Source: Ascaphus truei
Lineage: Eukaryota; Chordata; Amphibia; Anura; Ascaphidae
Assembly (NCBI GenBank): GCA_036426205.1
Contig: CM071568.1
Coordinates: forward strand, 232,039,727-232,103,726
DNA: 64,000 nt
Direction: 5' to 3'
Numbering within the stretch: position 1 is the first letter of the stretch; each line of letters begins with the position of its first letter. Under the pieces are notes generated by a model that was given only the letters and a program-made list of their open reading frames with translations, ran no database searches and was not told the DNA's origin. The translations under genes and the position numbers were made by a program. Positions 33,058 to 44,552 of this stretch are shown one piece after another.

Positions 33058-33849
33058 CTGAAAAATACATAAACAGATGAATAATTACACCTATCCCATA
33101 TTTTTATATTATATAATATACTAAAAAGAATTAGCTCGGTTACTTTTATGCCCGAATACTTTTATATATTTTAAATATATTTACCTGTATATACAGAACT
33201 ACACTATTTAATAAAAACTGTTCTTTTATATATATATATATATATATAGCACGCTCACTACCACTTCAAACTTCTAGCACTAGACTGCTTCCTTAAAATC
33301 ATTGAATCTTTCTGTCAGATATTACAATAAGTAATCCGAAAATGTCCTGTCTTTAGGTTTCCCTTGGGCTGTAGCTAATAGGATTGTGTCAAGAATTCAC
33401 AACCCTAAATGTCTGCAGCACCTTGGACAGTGATCAGGACCCAATCCCAAACTACTATCTCCAGAACCTTGGAGAGCTGCCTCCTGTTCATATGCTGTGC
33501 CAGCAGTTTCATGATTGGTCAGAGGGTGTGGTTTCCTGATTTAAAGTCTGGTTGCAATTTCCGTAAACAGGCAGTTCAACAGTGATTCTTGGTTTGTGCA
33601 GATCTGCAGGGCACCCCGCCTTGCCTCAAAGCTCAGCTTCTGCAGCATGTCTAATCTTCCTGTGTAAACTTTATATTGCCCATGTACAACTCCTGCTTCA
33701 GTTCTTATATGATAAGAGCTGTCTTAAAGTAGCAGCTACTGCTTCGGACCATAGAGGTGCTTTTGAGCAGCTTTAATACTTACCACTAAGGCCTCCACGG
33801 CTCATGTGCTTCCTACAGATTATTAAAAATAATCACCTTTTCCATGCAA
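33058..33849. other. Intronic stretch, nothing recognised
   Basis: It contains an (AT)n tract at about 33226-33248. No gene was found; a 64-codon plus-strand frame near 33582 has no recognisable features. Confidence 0.4.
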
Positions 33850-34143
33850 ATTTTTTTTACAGAATTTGAACCTGAGCTGTGCTGTTTTTAGCTCCATGGA
33901 CATCCGATTTCTGAGATTGTTACTAGTTTAGTTGCCGCCTGTTCTTTCCTGGAATTTCAAAGATGGCACACACAGTCATCCAATAGGAAACCGCAATGTC
34001 AACCCTTCAATGGCGTTGAAGCTTCCTATTTGACAGCAGGACCTGCAGTATGTGGCATCCATCTTGATTTCCTAGATCAAAGATGAAATACCAGCAACTA
34101 AACTAGTAAGTATCTTGCAAATTCTGTAAAAAAAAAAAAAAAC
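33850..34143. repeat. Foldback element
   Basis: The pairs GCAAATTTTTTTTACAGAAT / CTTGCAAATTCTGTAAAAAA (ends) and TTACTAGTTTAGTTGC / GCAACTAAACTAGTAAG (near 33922 and 34094) are inverted. The structure is MITE-like, and a poly-A/T run marks both ends. A similar CACCAGCAACTAAAATGG piece occurs at about 49048. Confidence 0.6.
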
Positions 34144-35029
34144 AATATGGATTACAAATAAAAAATGAATAAGGGGATTGCTACTTTAAACTACTCATCA
34201 TTAGTGTGTGTGTATTTGTCTGGAGTATGAATGTATGTTTTATGTGTAAAGTCATAATTTGCTATATACAGTATACACACCTTTTATATTATGTACATTA
34301 TGTAGATGGAGGCGCTGTCACCGTGAGTACGAATCAGTTATTAGCCCAGAAGCCTGTTCTGACATCCCCTACCACCATGTGGTAGACTCAGATCTACTGT
34401 GAGCCAGCAGGTATGCACCACCACACTCCATGTAGCAGCAAAATCTCCCAGAGGGTGGGGGGGAATATGTGTTACACTGTATTCTTACTTGCTTCCTTAC
34501 ACCCTCCGCCCTGAGCGGGGCAATGTTGTAGTCTGGGGGGCTATGTGGTAGTCAGGGGGAAGAAGCAGTGAAGAATGGCTCTCTCTCCCTATGTGGCTCT
34601 CTCTCTCCCTATGTAGCTCTCAGTTGATGTGCTGCGAGCCCTCCCGCTTCCCCCCCGCATCCACCACCCATCCCGACCGGGACCACGTGGCAACCCGGGG
34701 AGGGGGGGAAGCAACGGGACCACCCTCTACCCCCCCCGAGCAGGCCTGCAAGGCAACCAGGGATGGGAGGGGAAACATCACGGGGGAAGCCCGAGGGAAG
34801 ATTTGTTCCCGCCCTTCACCATCCATCTCCCCATCTCCGCCAACACCCACCGCCCACCCCGAGCAGGCCAGCCAAGAACCAGGGGTGGGAGGGGGAAGCA
34901 CCAGGTGACCCTGGGTGAAGTAGGGAAGACTGCACCACCGTACATAGGATATACTCATCTTTCCACTATATCTCTATAAGTAAATTAATAATATGAGTAG
35001 AATCCTTCAAATGTGACGGTAGATCTATC
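34144..35029. repeat. GC-rich stretch with about 100-base tandem repeats
   Basis: Between about 34640 and 34925 three imperfect copies share CCGAGCAGGCC, CAACC(A/G)GGG and GGGAGGGG, each roughly 100 bases apart. Open frames of 105-116 codons on both strands are products of this GC-rich tract. The remainder of the stretch holds nothing recognised. Confidence 0.5.
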
Positions 35030-35099
35030 ACATACCCTTGAAGAAATGTATCAATATATATTCGGATGGGTGTTTCCTCCCTATACACAGTCATAGATC

Positions 35100-35480
35100 A
35101 TAATAAAGACTGTGAAGCGATTAGGAGGATCCTTATGGACAAACAAAATTGGATCTGGTTCAAGTTCATTTCATTTTTGACAGTATTAATTACATTTTAA
35201 CTCACAATTACTTTTGGTTTAATAGTCATTTTTATTTGAGGTTGTGTGGAACTAGGTTTGCACCAAAGTTTTGCGAACCTCTTTATTGGAGTTTGGGAGG
35301 AGGATGTTATATATCATCACAATCAGTATAGCGCAAACCTGGTCCTAGGGCGTCGCTAAATAGACGATATTATTCTTATTTGAATTTTTGTATTATTTAT
35401 ATAATAATGATCGGAATATTAAATGCATTGAAAACCACAGTATAGTTTTGATTCCATTCTTGGATTTAGTTATATATATA
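35100..35480 (+). pseudogene. Penelope-like reverse transcriptase remnant
   Basis: Readable pieces are THNYFWFNSHFYLRLCGTRF followed by APKF, equivalent to the family's F....YLQ..GT.MGT.FAPSFAN block. After a frameshift, GVWEEDVIYHHNQ appears. The active site follows at 35354-35380: Arg, stop, Ile, Asp, Asp, Ile, Ile, where the family has RYIDDI; the Tyr codon has become TAA (35357-35359) and the following Trp codon TGA (35381-35383). The remainder up to IPFLDL at about 35450-35470 is in frame pieces. Confidence 0.75.
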
Positions 35481-35490
35481 CTGTGTATAT

Positions 35491-35552
<62 letters not shown>

Positions 35553-36169
35553 AGAAGCGTAAGAAATATATACTAAAACTCACTTCAAGAGTGTAGACTG
35601 CCACCATAAAATTGGCTTAAAAATGTTCCATATGGCCAATTTAGGCGTATTCAGAGAAATTGTTCAGAGATCCACCCATTTCAGGAACTAGCACAAGTTT
35701 TAGAAGATGGGTTTCTAGAGAAAAAATATAAACCTCTACAAATTAAAGAAGCTAGGAATAAGGCATCTAATTTAGACTGTGAAAGTTTGTTAGGTATTCC
35801 CAAAAAAAGGGAGTTGAAATCAAACTTTATTCCATTTATAACACAGTACAATAGAGAGTCCTATCAAATACAAAAAATAATATGCAAACACAGGCATGTT
35901 TTGAAACAGGATGATGTCCTAAAAGACTATTTACCAGAATTACCAGTAAAGAATTAGTCTTTACAAAAGCAAGAAACCTTAAAGATAATTTGGTATCAAG
36001 TGCTTTAAAAAAAAACAATTGGTGACACAAGATGGAATTTGGTTACCAAATAAACCGAATGGATTTTTTAGTGCAAAGCTTGCTAATTTGGGGTAAAGAA
36101 GACTGATTCTTTTATTTCAAATGTAACAAAAGTCACATCTAAAATTAAGAGCTTTATAAATTGTAAAAG

Positions 36170-36500
36170 GTCTTTTGTAGTATATGTCCTTATCTGCCCC
36201 TGTGGATATCAGTATGTGGTCCATACTATTCGCCCCCTCAGATTCAGAATTTTGGAACATATACGTAATATCAGTCTAGGATTAGAAACCCATAATGTAT
36301 CTTTCTATTTTTAAAAATGTTATCATTCTGATCTCTCCGGTCCAAAATATATGGGAATAGAACGGCTGCCTGCCCACTGGAGGGGTGGGAATAGGACAGT
36401 AGCTTTATCCAAACGAGAATCCTTTTGGATTTATTGTTTAAATACTCTGCAACCTAAAGGCCTAAAGGTCGATTTCGACATAAATGCCTTTTTAGTTTAA
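36170..36500 (+). pseudogene. Penelope-like GIY-YIG endonuclease remnant
   Basis: The frame reads VVYVLICPCGYQYVVHTIRP, then RFRILEHIRN, and after an internal stop GPKYMGIERL and ALSKRESFWIYCLNTLQPKG, ending at TAA 36498-36500. The Gly of the YVG half of the motif is Val here, and a stop lies between the His and Glu blocks. Both changes indicate loss of function. Confidence 0.8.
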
Positions 36501-37310
36501 ATGCTATCGAATCATTAGCCATTTTTTTGCAAAAATGTTGTCCTTTGCTATCATTACATTGTAATTTTATATTGATTATTGATAAGTTTTAGATTTGATT
36601 TAACTCACTTTGATTAGTTTCTTTTTCTTTTCTTTTTATATTTTATAAAATACAAATTTCTATGGTAAGCATTATTTATGCTCTTAATTAATTTAAAATC
36701 ATTTTCACAATAATATTATTTGTCTAAATGTAGTGATGAAAGTGGATTTTATTAATATGTATTAAAGTATATAAAAAAACTTTTTTAGATGTAACATCTA
36801 ATTTGTTTTAACACATTTATCTTCCTTTGTGTTTTAGATGTTACTGTTTATTTATTATTGTGTACACATTGTTGTAAAAGTGAATATTTATTTAGTAATG
36901 CACCAACTATTTATGATTGGTTTATATAGCAATATTTGGTTATGGAGTCCTGTGTATGGACAGTTATGTTTCCATTGGTGGTGCAGTAGCAGTGAGAGCT
37001 GCTGGTATTGTCCAATAGAGCAGCGTGCTCATCGGCAGGTCAGGGGCAAGTGAGAGTTGCCATGACAACTCATGTAAACAAGTAGTGTTGCTGCAATATG
37101 ATTGCCGTGGGATCACGTTATGACGTCAGCAACATAGGAAAACGCTGTGATGTCAGGGACGCAAGTACGTGATGATGCAACAGACGCCGGAGAACACCAT
37201 GATGTCAGTGATGACGCGACACATTGGATGGTGGCGGGACATTTAAAAGGGAGGGGAACCCATATTATGATAGAGTAGTCCTTGAGGAAGTTCGAAACGC
37301 GTAGGGCAGA

Positions 37311-38145
37311 GTCTTGCCGAGAATTGGTTCCAGATATTCAGCCATGTGATTCCATCTACTGCTTAGCGGCCATTTAGCAGTTTAAAGGACTGTTTGGGAG
37401 TGCTGTTGTCCAGTTCCAGTGCTTTGACCCAGGGTGGTCTGAATGCTCACCGGAAAGACACTTATGTAAGTGCATTACTTTGTGTTTTATATTTATTAAA
37501 GCAATCTTCACTATATTTGCTTTGTCTCCTTTATTTGGGAATCCCCTCCCTCTCTTCTCCTCTACTGACCCTATGGAAATTCGTTTCTGGATGTATGAAG
37601 AGCATATTTAGATATTCTTCTGAGTTGGTCACTCTATATAACCACCCTGCCTGATCTGTCACGTGGAGCACGTGAAACATTCACAGATTTATCTGATTAT
37701 AATTCAGATTGCGTATACTGTGTTGCACTATTGTTGTTGTCTATCTTTTTTAGGTCCCTGGATGACATTTGTGTCCTGATTTTTCTGCCAATACTCTGTC
37801 TGGACTGGGTTTGAGTCTTGTTTGGGAGCTGCACTTTCTACCAAGGAGAGTATTTTTGATTAATCACCATTCACACTGAACTTTATTTATGTTCACTTAA
37901 TACTTTGCACATTTAAGTAGTGCTATTTGCGCTTGCACCTTTTTCTTCATTTCTTAGGCAGCGGAAGTTTCCCTTTAAATATTTTCTTGTTTCTTCCAAA
38001 TACGCGCCATCCCATCTTCATTCTCCTGTTGATTTCATTGAAAAGGTTCCCAATTGTTATTTGCCGGCCAAGGCTGTCCCTAAATCCTTATCTCACTGCC
38101 TCAAAGTGGCAAGATTCTGGTAACAGGTGTTAAAGAAGACACAAA
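37311..38145. other. Intronic stretch, nothing recognised
   Basis: This stretch may contain the terminal part of the Penelope-like element, whose exact 3' end I could not fix. No other signal was seen. Confidence 0.4.
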
Positions 38146-39070
38146 GGGGCCTATGCAGAGTCGTCCGAATACATGTCATTCGGCATGTATTCGGCAGAAT
38201 TTGCTTCCCGTATGCACAGAGGCTTCCTTGAGTGGCGAAATTTGAAATTTTCGCCAGGAGATTTGCTAGGCGGCAGCATCCCGCCAATGTGTTGGCGAGA
38301 AGCGTGTTTTTTTTAAATTTCGCCATGTTTCTAGGTTCGGCATATGCAGGAAAGGGCAAAGTGTGGTATTCGGCATGTGTGCTTGAATTCTCAGCGCTGA
38401 AGTCGCCAATTGTGCGCGCCAGGAAAAAACGGCAGTAGCTGTCCAGTTCACTGGAAAGTGCTGTCAGTTAGTAAGGGGAAGCGGAGGAGCGGTCACGTGA
38501 CCGCTCCCATCCAATGGGTCTGCAGCCGGTTCCCTACAGAGCCGTCATTGCCAGACAGAAGGTGGGGTGTGTGTGTGTGATGCCCCGATCGCTGTCTCCC
38601 TTCTGCCCTGGTCCCTGCCCCCCTTCTGCTCCAGTCCCTGCCTCCCTTCTGCTCCGGTCCCTGCCCCGATCGCTGTCTCCCTTCTGCTCCGGTCCCTGCC
38701 CCCCTCCTGCCCCGATCGCTGTCTCCCTTCTGCTCCGGTCCCTGCCCCCCTTCTGCTCCGGTCCCTGCCCCCCTTCTGCTCCGGTCCCTGTCTCCTGTGT
38801 GTGTGTGTGTGCATTGTGTGCCTTGTGTGTGTGTGTGTGTGTGTTTGCATTGTGTGTGTGTATGTGTATGCATGCATGCATGTGTGTATGTGTGTGTATG
38901 CATGTATGCATGTGTGTGTATGTGTGCATGTGTGTGTATGTGTGCATGTGTGTGTATGCATGTATGCATGTGTGCTGCTCTGTGTGTGTGTGTGTGTGTG
39001 TGTTTGCATTGTGTTGCATTATGTGTGTGTATATATAATGTGTATTGTGTGTGTGTGTGTGTGTGTGTGG

Positions 39071-39109
<39 letters not shown>

Positions 39110-39470
39110 TCTATATATATATATAAAAACATTCACATACACACACACAAATACACATTATATATACACACACATATGCACACACACATTATATACACAC
39201 ACACACACATATATATATATATAATATGTGTGTGTGTTTGCGTGCGTGCGTGCGTGCGTGCGTGAATATATTTTTAAAAGTAATCTTCGCCAAATCTAGG
39301 TACCTTCATTCTTCATGGCGACATTAGCACAGGGTAATACTCGCCATTAATAAACATTGCGATTTTATTGCCACTTTGTCGTTTCTGCATTTGGTACAAT
39401 AAACACGCCAAAATTTTGAGCTTTTGTAACAATGGAGACTTTTATTGGCGCTTCTCTCTGCATAGGCCCC
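38146..39470. mobile_element. DNA transposon-like element with terminal inverted repeats
   Basis: The ends GGGGCCTATGCAGAG and CTCTGCATAGGCCCC are exact inverted copies flanked by AAA on both sides (38143-38145 and 39471-39473). The sub-terminal zones share ATTTCGCCA / TGGCGA-like motifs. Inside is a 24-base minisatellite (CCCCTTCTGCTCCGGTCCCTG, 38585-38795) and a very long (TG)n(TA)n tract (38797-39245). A 3-bp duplication would fit PIF/Harbinger. No transposase is encoded; open frames of up to 204 codons on both strands are microsatellite artefacts. Confidence 0.7.
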
Positions 39471-39749
39471 AAAGTGTCACTTGTGCTGAAAGAATCAACC
39501 ATACTATGAAAGCTTGAACAATATACCCGGCAAAAGTCCGAAAGGTACTTGCCAACATGTAAATGAGGCAGTCATGGCAAATAGGGCTACAACTCCCAAA
39601 TATGGAATACACCAAATATCAATGGGCCTAATTTTCCAGAGGCCAGATTGTCTCTGGGCTTGACAGCGTTTAGGGTGCTTAGAATCCCCAAAAGTTAAGC
39701 AACAGCTGTCATTCAAACATTAATCTACTGTAGCTACCTACAACTGCCG

Positions 39750-40421
39750 GACTCTCTCAAGTAAGGCAGCAGTGTAAGAACGGGAAGACAAGCTTGGTAA
39801 GATTAAACAGGATATTGTTGGCCTTCGTGAAGTAAGAAGAAAAGATGAAGGCCTCATTGAGCTCGAAAGCAGACACCTATTATATTGCATATGTACAGAA
39901 AATGGAAAAATGAGTGGAGTACGATTCATTGTTAACAAGAGATGCATTTGAAAGAGCAGCATGAGTAGTAATTTTGTTGACAAAGAGATACAGGCTTCAA
40001 ATTATTCCAATGTAGTAGGAGACTTCTACTATGAAAGAAACCAACTTAATCTCAAGATATTTATGGGAGCTTTCAATGCAAAGATTGGTGCCCAACAGAA
40101 AAACGAAGCATCAGTTGGTAAGTATTATTACGGCAACAGGAATGGACATCAAGATAGATTGGTAGAATTTGCAGAACGCGAAAACTTCTACATCATGAAT
40201 TAAATTAATACATTTAATCAAGACGTATGGACATGGAGTGGACCCAATGGAATCAAGAATGAAAATGACCATATCCAACCTAACAAGAAACATGTAATTT
40301 AAGACTTCACAGTTCATAACCGGTTTGACCCAAAGAGTGATCACTGATTTGGTTTGCTGAAAATTACATATAAATTCAAAGATAGAAAGAAGAAAAATGA
40401 AAGAAGACCAAAACAATAAAG
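39750..40421 (+). pseudogene. LINE endonuclease-domain remnant
   Basis: The 80-codon open frame at 39961-40203 reads LKIFMGAFNAKIGAQ and then DRLVEFAERENFYIMN. It continues after a stop with VWTWSGPNGIKNENDH and a KSDH motif near 40335. The pattern matches the apurinic-type endonuclease of non-LTR retrotransposons (RTE/CFDP2-like: GDFNAKIG...LVEFA.....NT.F......TW.SP.G...NEIDYI...SDH). The catalytic Asp of GDFN is Ala here. A MITE interrupts the remnant at 40422, and sequence resuming at about 40850 may be its continuation. Confidence 0.75.
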
Positions 40422-40849
40422 ATGGGCGAAACAGTCCAAATCTGTTTCGCGGATTTTCACAAATTTGCCATTCAAAATCCATTCTGCAGTGTATAATCCG
40501 CCGATGGATTGTTACAGTTTAAATCCGCACAGATATATCCAAAACCACCATTGGACACAATTGACTAGTAGATTTTAACAATTCCTCCTCGGATTCTGCA
40601 ATCCGCTGACGGATTTTAAGAATCCAATTGTCAGATTCAGCATTCCCCATACGGATTACTGAATCCATGGAGTGGATTATTAAAATCCACCAGGATTGCG
40701 GAATCCGCAAATGGGTTGTAGGTGTTAAAAAAAATCTGCAAAAGGCAAATCACCATTTTTGAGACTGATCCGCATTAATCCGCAGACCAAAGAAACCGGC
40801 CAATCCGAGGTGGATCAAAATCCGCAAAACAAATTTGCCCATCTCTACA
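40422..40849. mobile_element. MITE-like insertion with repeated AATCCGC motifs
   Basis: The ends AGATGGGCGAA and TTGCCCATCT are near-inverted. Inside, many copies of (G)GATT(T/C)(T/A)G and AATCCGC in both orientations are spaced by 20-40 bases, like sub-terminal transposase-binding repeats. It sits inside the LINE remnant. The target duplication is unclear. Confidence 0.55.
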
Positions 40850-41097
40850 AAACAAGGAACCTCAAGAAATCTGGTTTGATAGAGATTCCATTACTCTAGT
40901 ACACAATCCTGACAAATTCAAGGGCTGCTGCTAGAATAGTATTATAACCATTGTACACAGTCAGTGTGATTATGATTTAGAGACATGGGATACCTGGCTT
41001 GTTCATGGGAATGACATTTATGATATTTAGTGCCAAAAAAGGACCATACAGGTCTGATTTCTGGACATTATTTAAATACATTAAAGTAAACTAATAC

Positions 41098-41293
41098 CTT
41101 TGCGTCAAAATTCACACTCAGAAGACCATTTTCAGGGTTGCGTTTGATAAGTGGCCTGTCCAGATTAAACTCACAGACTTCATCCACTTCAGAAATCCAT
41201 TTCTCATATGCAAGATCTTCATATTGGTCTAATAATGTCATCATCTCCATATATTTTTGATAAACAGATGCAGCATCCCGACCTTCCATGCTT
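41098..41293 (-). CDS. DNAH11: Dynein heavy chain exon 5
   Basis: The exon has 196 bases: one base completes the Pro codon begun in exon 4, then 65 codons (180-244). It encodes SMEGRDAASVYQKYMEMMTL, LAYEKWISEVDEVCEFNLDR and PLIKRNPENGLLSVNFDAK. The family block is YQKY..M...L..YE...Y..W...V.......L..PLI.R.......VNFD. The acceptor is ATTCCCTATAG, chosen because it restores HPSME as in the family. The donor is AAG followed by GTATTA. Confidence 0.95.
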
Positions 41294-42082
41294 CTATAGG
41301 GAATATTTAAAGTTAAGTAAAACAAGGTTTGATTCATTTTGGAATAATTATAATTATCATGTACAATCTATCTAGCATGTCCCTAAATTATCATTGCTTA
41401 TAAATATATTTCTCTTTTCTTTTTCTTTCATTTTGTTTAGAGTAGTGTCTGCAAGTCAAATTAATAATTAAATGCCAAAGATGTCAAAGATGCCAAAGCA
41501 TGACAATGTCTATAATCATATTACATCTGGGAAGCAAATAACAGATAACTGAAAACAAGGATAGAACAACAAGGTTAAATGGTCCTTCAATTCTGGGTAA
41601 CAGCATCCACTTATTCAGTCCAACACAGTTTTATTTGCCTCGTTAAAAAACCCTGCCCAAAAACCTTAATTCAGGGCTGCAGGAATCTGGGAAATAAATC
41701 TATGAATCAGACTGGTGATGAAAATACCAATAGAAAAAAAGATGTACAGTAGTACTGTATGGTGGTAACATCACTCCCTTTGACCTGGGTGAACCCGTTG
41801 TAGATGCCACTGTCAGCTTTTTGTGACATTTGAAGAATGACTTTAGGGTTGACTCTATATGTGCCGAAGTGGCTGATCGAAACCTTGGTGCATATGCAGT
41901 AGAATCAGTCCCCTTATCTCCCTGGGCTTGAACTAGAAGGGTTAAGTGAGTGGTACTTTTGAGGGCTTATTTCAAGATCACTTCTCAGTATACAAAAAGT
42001 AGAGCAGCGGTGCAGTTCCAAATGTAACACCTCAACTCTAGTCCTCAAGATCCCCAACAGGTCAAGTTTAAGAATAAACAAA
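41294..42082. other. Intronic stretch, nothing firm
   Basis: A short piece near 42030-42065 (CAACTCTAGTCCTCAAGATC) resembles a widespread vertebrate repeat that also shows up inverted at about 45190-45235. Otherwise nothing was recognised. Confidence 0.4.
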
Positions 42083-42435
42083 AAAGTTGGAGAGCAGAGA
42101 AGAAGAAAATTAGGTGTTAAACAATCGTCACTTTATTTGTTAGTACACTGTATAATTAAACTTACAATAGGGTATAACTGTGTGCACGATGGGGCTCCCA
42201 CGTTCATCCGTAGTTAGCGTCGTCACTACCCCTGCCCGGACCGTTCTCTCCTACTGCGGATCCCCGCAGAGTTCCTGAACCGGAACCGGAAGTCTACCCA
42301 CTAGAGATTGGTGGGGGGGCTCTCAACGGCATTAGAAATAGCAATAGCTGGCGTGGGTGACGTTAGAAACCAGGAGACGGGTACCCCTATCGTGCAGGTA
42401 TTACACTCCTGGATAGACGTGTAACCCAAACTATT

Positions 42436-42492
42436 GAGCAACCCCTCAACGCGTTCCGCGCAACTAGCGCTTCATCAGGAGGTATTGGGGCA
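42436..42492 (-). ncRNA. Hammerhead-ribozyme-like motif, mutated core
   Basis: On the minus strand: CCTC, CTGATGA, hairpin GCGC-TAGTT-GCGC, then GGAA where GAAA is required, then CGCGTTGAGGG. Stem I (CCTC with GAGG) and stem II are preserved, but the conserved A next to G12 is G. Activity would be expected to be lost. It is the left-arm counterpart of the motif at 44553. Confidence 0.55.
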
Positions 42493-42969
42493 TACCAGGA
42501 GGCGGCCTTATATAAGACACCACCCCCTGATTGCCCCTAACACAAAAAACATGTGTAAACTTGCTACAGATATTTTCTAATGGTTTTGTGACAAATGACA
42601 TACAAAAACATATAACAAACTCAAAAAATTCCTAGAAAATTGCCCTTCAAATATCTTAAAAAATCTCTATAATGTTTTAAAATTCTTAAAAACGATACCT
42701 TAAATTAGCATATATTGTTACAACCCTATTTGATACACACTATACATAAAACAATTTTTTAATAATTATTGCTCGAAACAATAAAATATATTTCTATCAA
42801 CAATTGATACTATCAGTAATTAATAATTAATTCCTAAACTTCACCATTACATAAACCTAAATAAACCTTATTTTAAATTATATATTATATATAAATAAAT
42901 ATAAATTACTAAAACATCTCATTATTACCATATTAAAACTGTTTACTTTTTACCTATACTACAAATTAA

Positions 42970-43782
42970 TCAATTTACAGTGTTTGAGTTAAAAATCTGA
43001 AAACATCTGAGGAAGGGGTTAAGTTCTATCATTTCATTTAGGCCACCAGGTATTTTGCTTTTAAATGTATAGATCCAATATTGTTCTCTTTGGAGTAACT
43101 TTAATTCCCTATTGCCCTTCCTAATGTCTCTTTGTATAATTTCCAGGCCTCTAAAATGTAAACCTTTTGTTTCCCCATTGTGGTACTCCAAAAAATGTAA
43201 TGCCAGATTATGTACTTTTTTACCTAGTTCAACATTACGTTTGGCATTTTTTATACCACTTAAGTGCTCACCAATTCGCACTTTTAGGGGGCGGATAGTC
43301 TTCCCAACATAACATTTCTTGCAAGGGCAATCAATGATATACACTATAAAACTGGTTTGACAGGTAATGATTTTTTTAATTTTATGATGTAGCCCTGTCT
43401 GCTGATCATTAAAGACCTTGTCTGGAGACATGTATTGGCACATCACACATTTTCCACATCTAAAATTGCCCATCGGTTTACTTAAAAAATTGGCTTTCCT
43501 ATCAACTAGAATCTTAGATCCCTTAAAAAGACTTGGAGCTAAAATACTTTTTAAATTTTGTGCCTTTCTAAAAACTACCTTGGGTTTGTCGGCTAACTTA
43601 TTATGTAAAATGGGGTCCATTAATAAAATATCCCAATGAATATAAATCAGTTTCCTTATCTTAGATTCCTGTTTAGTGAAATCGGCAATGAAAATTGGTG
43701 TGGGATTGTCTTTGATAAGTGCTCCTTTCTTTTTAGGTACTAATAAAGTTTTTCTTGGTCTACTTTGCGAATTGGTGAGCAC
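42970..43782 (-). CDS. Penelope-like pol fragment: linker, zinc motif, GIY-YIG
   Basis: This 270-codon open frame is the best preserved mobile-element frame here. Residues 25-90 are the post-RT linker (IRKLIYIHWDILLMDP and PKVVFRKAQNLKSILAPSLF). Residues 109-115 carry CGKCVMC, a cysteine motif usual before the endonuclease. Residues 146-162 carry IVYIIDCPCKKCYVGKT, the GIY-YIG core. RIGEH (169-173) and REQYWIYTF (232-240) supply the conserved Arg, His and Glu. The domain nicks the target DNA. The reverse transcriptase is absent: the frame begins at the inversion junction (about 43767), so the Met used by an ORF finder is not the native start. The residues look functional, but the element is truncated. 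Confidence 0.85.
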   Translation of the reverse strand: MLTNSQSRPRKTLLVPKKKGALIKDNPTPIFIADFTKQESKIRKLIYIHWDILLMDPILHNKLADKPKVVFRKAQNLKSILAPSLFKGSKILVDRKANFLSKPMGNFRCGKCVMCQYMSPDKVFNDQQTGLHHKIKKIITCQTSFIVYIIDCPCKKCYVGKTIRPLKVRIGEHLSGIKNAKRNVELGKKVHNLALHFLEYHNGETKGLHFRGLEIIQRDIRKGNRELKLLQREQYWIYTFKSKIPGGLNEMIELNPFLRCFQIFNSNTVN

Positions 43783-43854
43783 TTAAGTGGTATAAAAAAT
43801 GTCAAACGTAATGTTGAACTAGGTAAAAAAGTACATAATCTGGCATTACATTTT

Positions 43855-44036
43855 TTGGAGTACCACAATGGGGAAACAAAAGGTTTACGGCCTGGAAATT
43901 ATACAAAAAGACATTAGGAAGGGCAATAGGGAATTAAAGTTACTCCAAAGAGAACAATATTGGATCTATACATTAAAAAGCAAAATACCTGGTGGCCTAA
44001 ATGAAATGATAGAACTTAACCCCTTCCTCAGATGAT
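43855..44036 (+). pseudogene. Inverted-arm copy of the endonuclease C-terminus
   Basis: The right arm repeats the last third of the GIY-YIG frame on the plus strand (LLQREQYWIYTLKSKIPGGL when read in the proper frame). A one- or two-base difference near 43889 (GGTTTACGGCCTGG compared with the longer left-arm form) breaks the frame after the conserved HNGETKGL. No start and no GIY half are present. Confidence 0.7.
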
Positions 44037-44552
44037 GTTTTCAGATTTTTAACTCAAACACTGTAAATTGATTCATTTGTAGTATAGGTAAAAAGTAAAC
44101 AGTTTTAATATGGTAATAATGAGATGTTTTAGTAATTTATATTTATTTATATAAAATATATAAAATAAAATAAGGTTTATTTAGGTTTATGTAATGGTGA
44201 AGTTTAGGAATTAATTATTAATTACTGATAGTATCAATTGTTGATAGGAATATATTTTATTGTTTCGAGCAATAACTATTAAAAAATTGTTTTATGTATA
44301 GTGTGTATCAAATAGTGTTGTAACAATATATGCTAATTTAAGGTATCGTTTTTAAGAATTTTAAAACATTTTATAGAGATTTTTTAAGATATTTGAAGGG
44401 CAATTTTATAGGAATTTTTTGAGTTTGTTATATGTTTTTGAATGTCATTTGTCACAAAACCATTAGAAAATATCTGTAGCAAGTTTACACATGTTTTTTG
44501 TGTTAGGGGCAATCAGGGGGTGGTGTCTTATATAAGGCCGCCTCCTGTTATG

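Larger units (their letters stand above)
35030..37310 (+). mobile_element. Penelope-like element, nearly whole but decayed
   Basis: Reverse transcriptase remnants (35100-35385) are followed by a linker, a GIY-YIG remnant (36170-36500) and a 3' region that ends with CTTGAGGAAGTTCGAAACGC near 37280-37300, the box found at all Penelope-like 3' ends here. The order RT then GIY-YIG on one strand is the family's. Many stops and frameshifts, plus an (AC)n(AT)n microsatellite at about 35490-35550, show that it is dead. Confidence 0.75.

Noticed and set aside
38493..39148. Cys/Val-rich and His/Thr-rich frames of 150-204 codons
   Set aside because: They are translations of (TG)n and the 24-base minisatellite within a transposon.
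42970..43782. A host gene with a GIY-YIG nuclease domain
   Set aside because: The Penelope-type linker, the cysteine motif, the repeated arms and other copies in the window show that it is a retroelement fragment.
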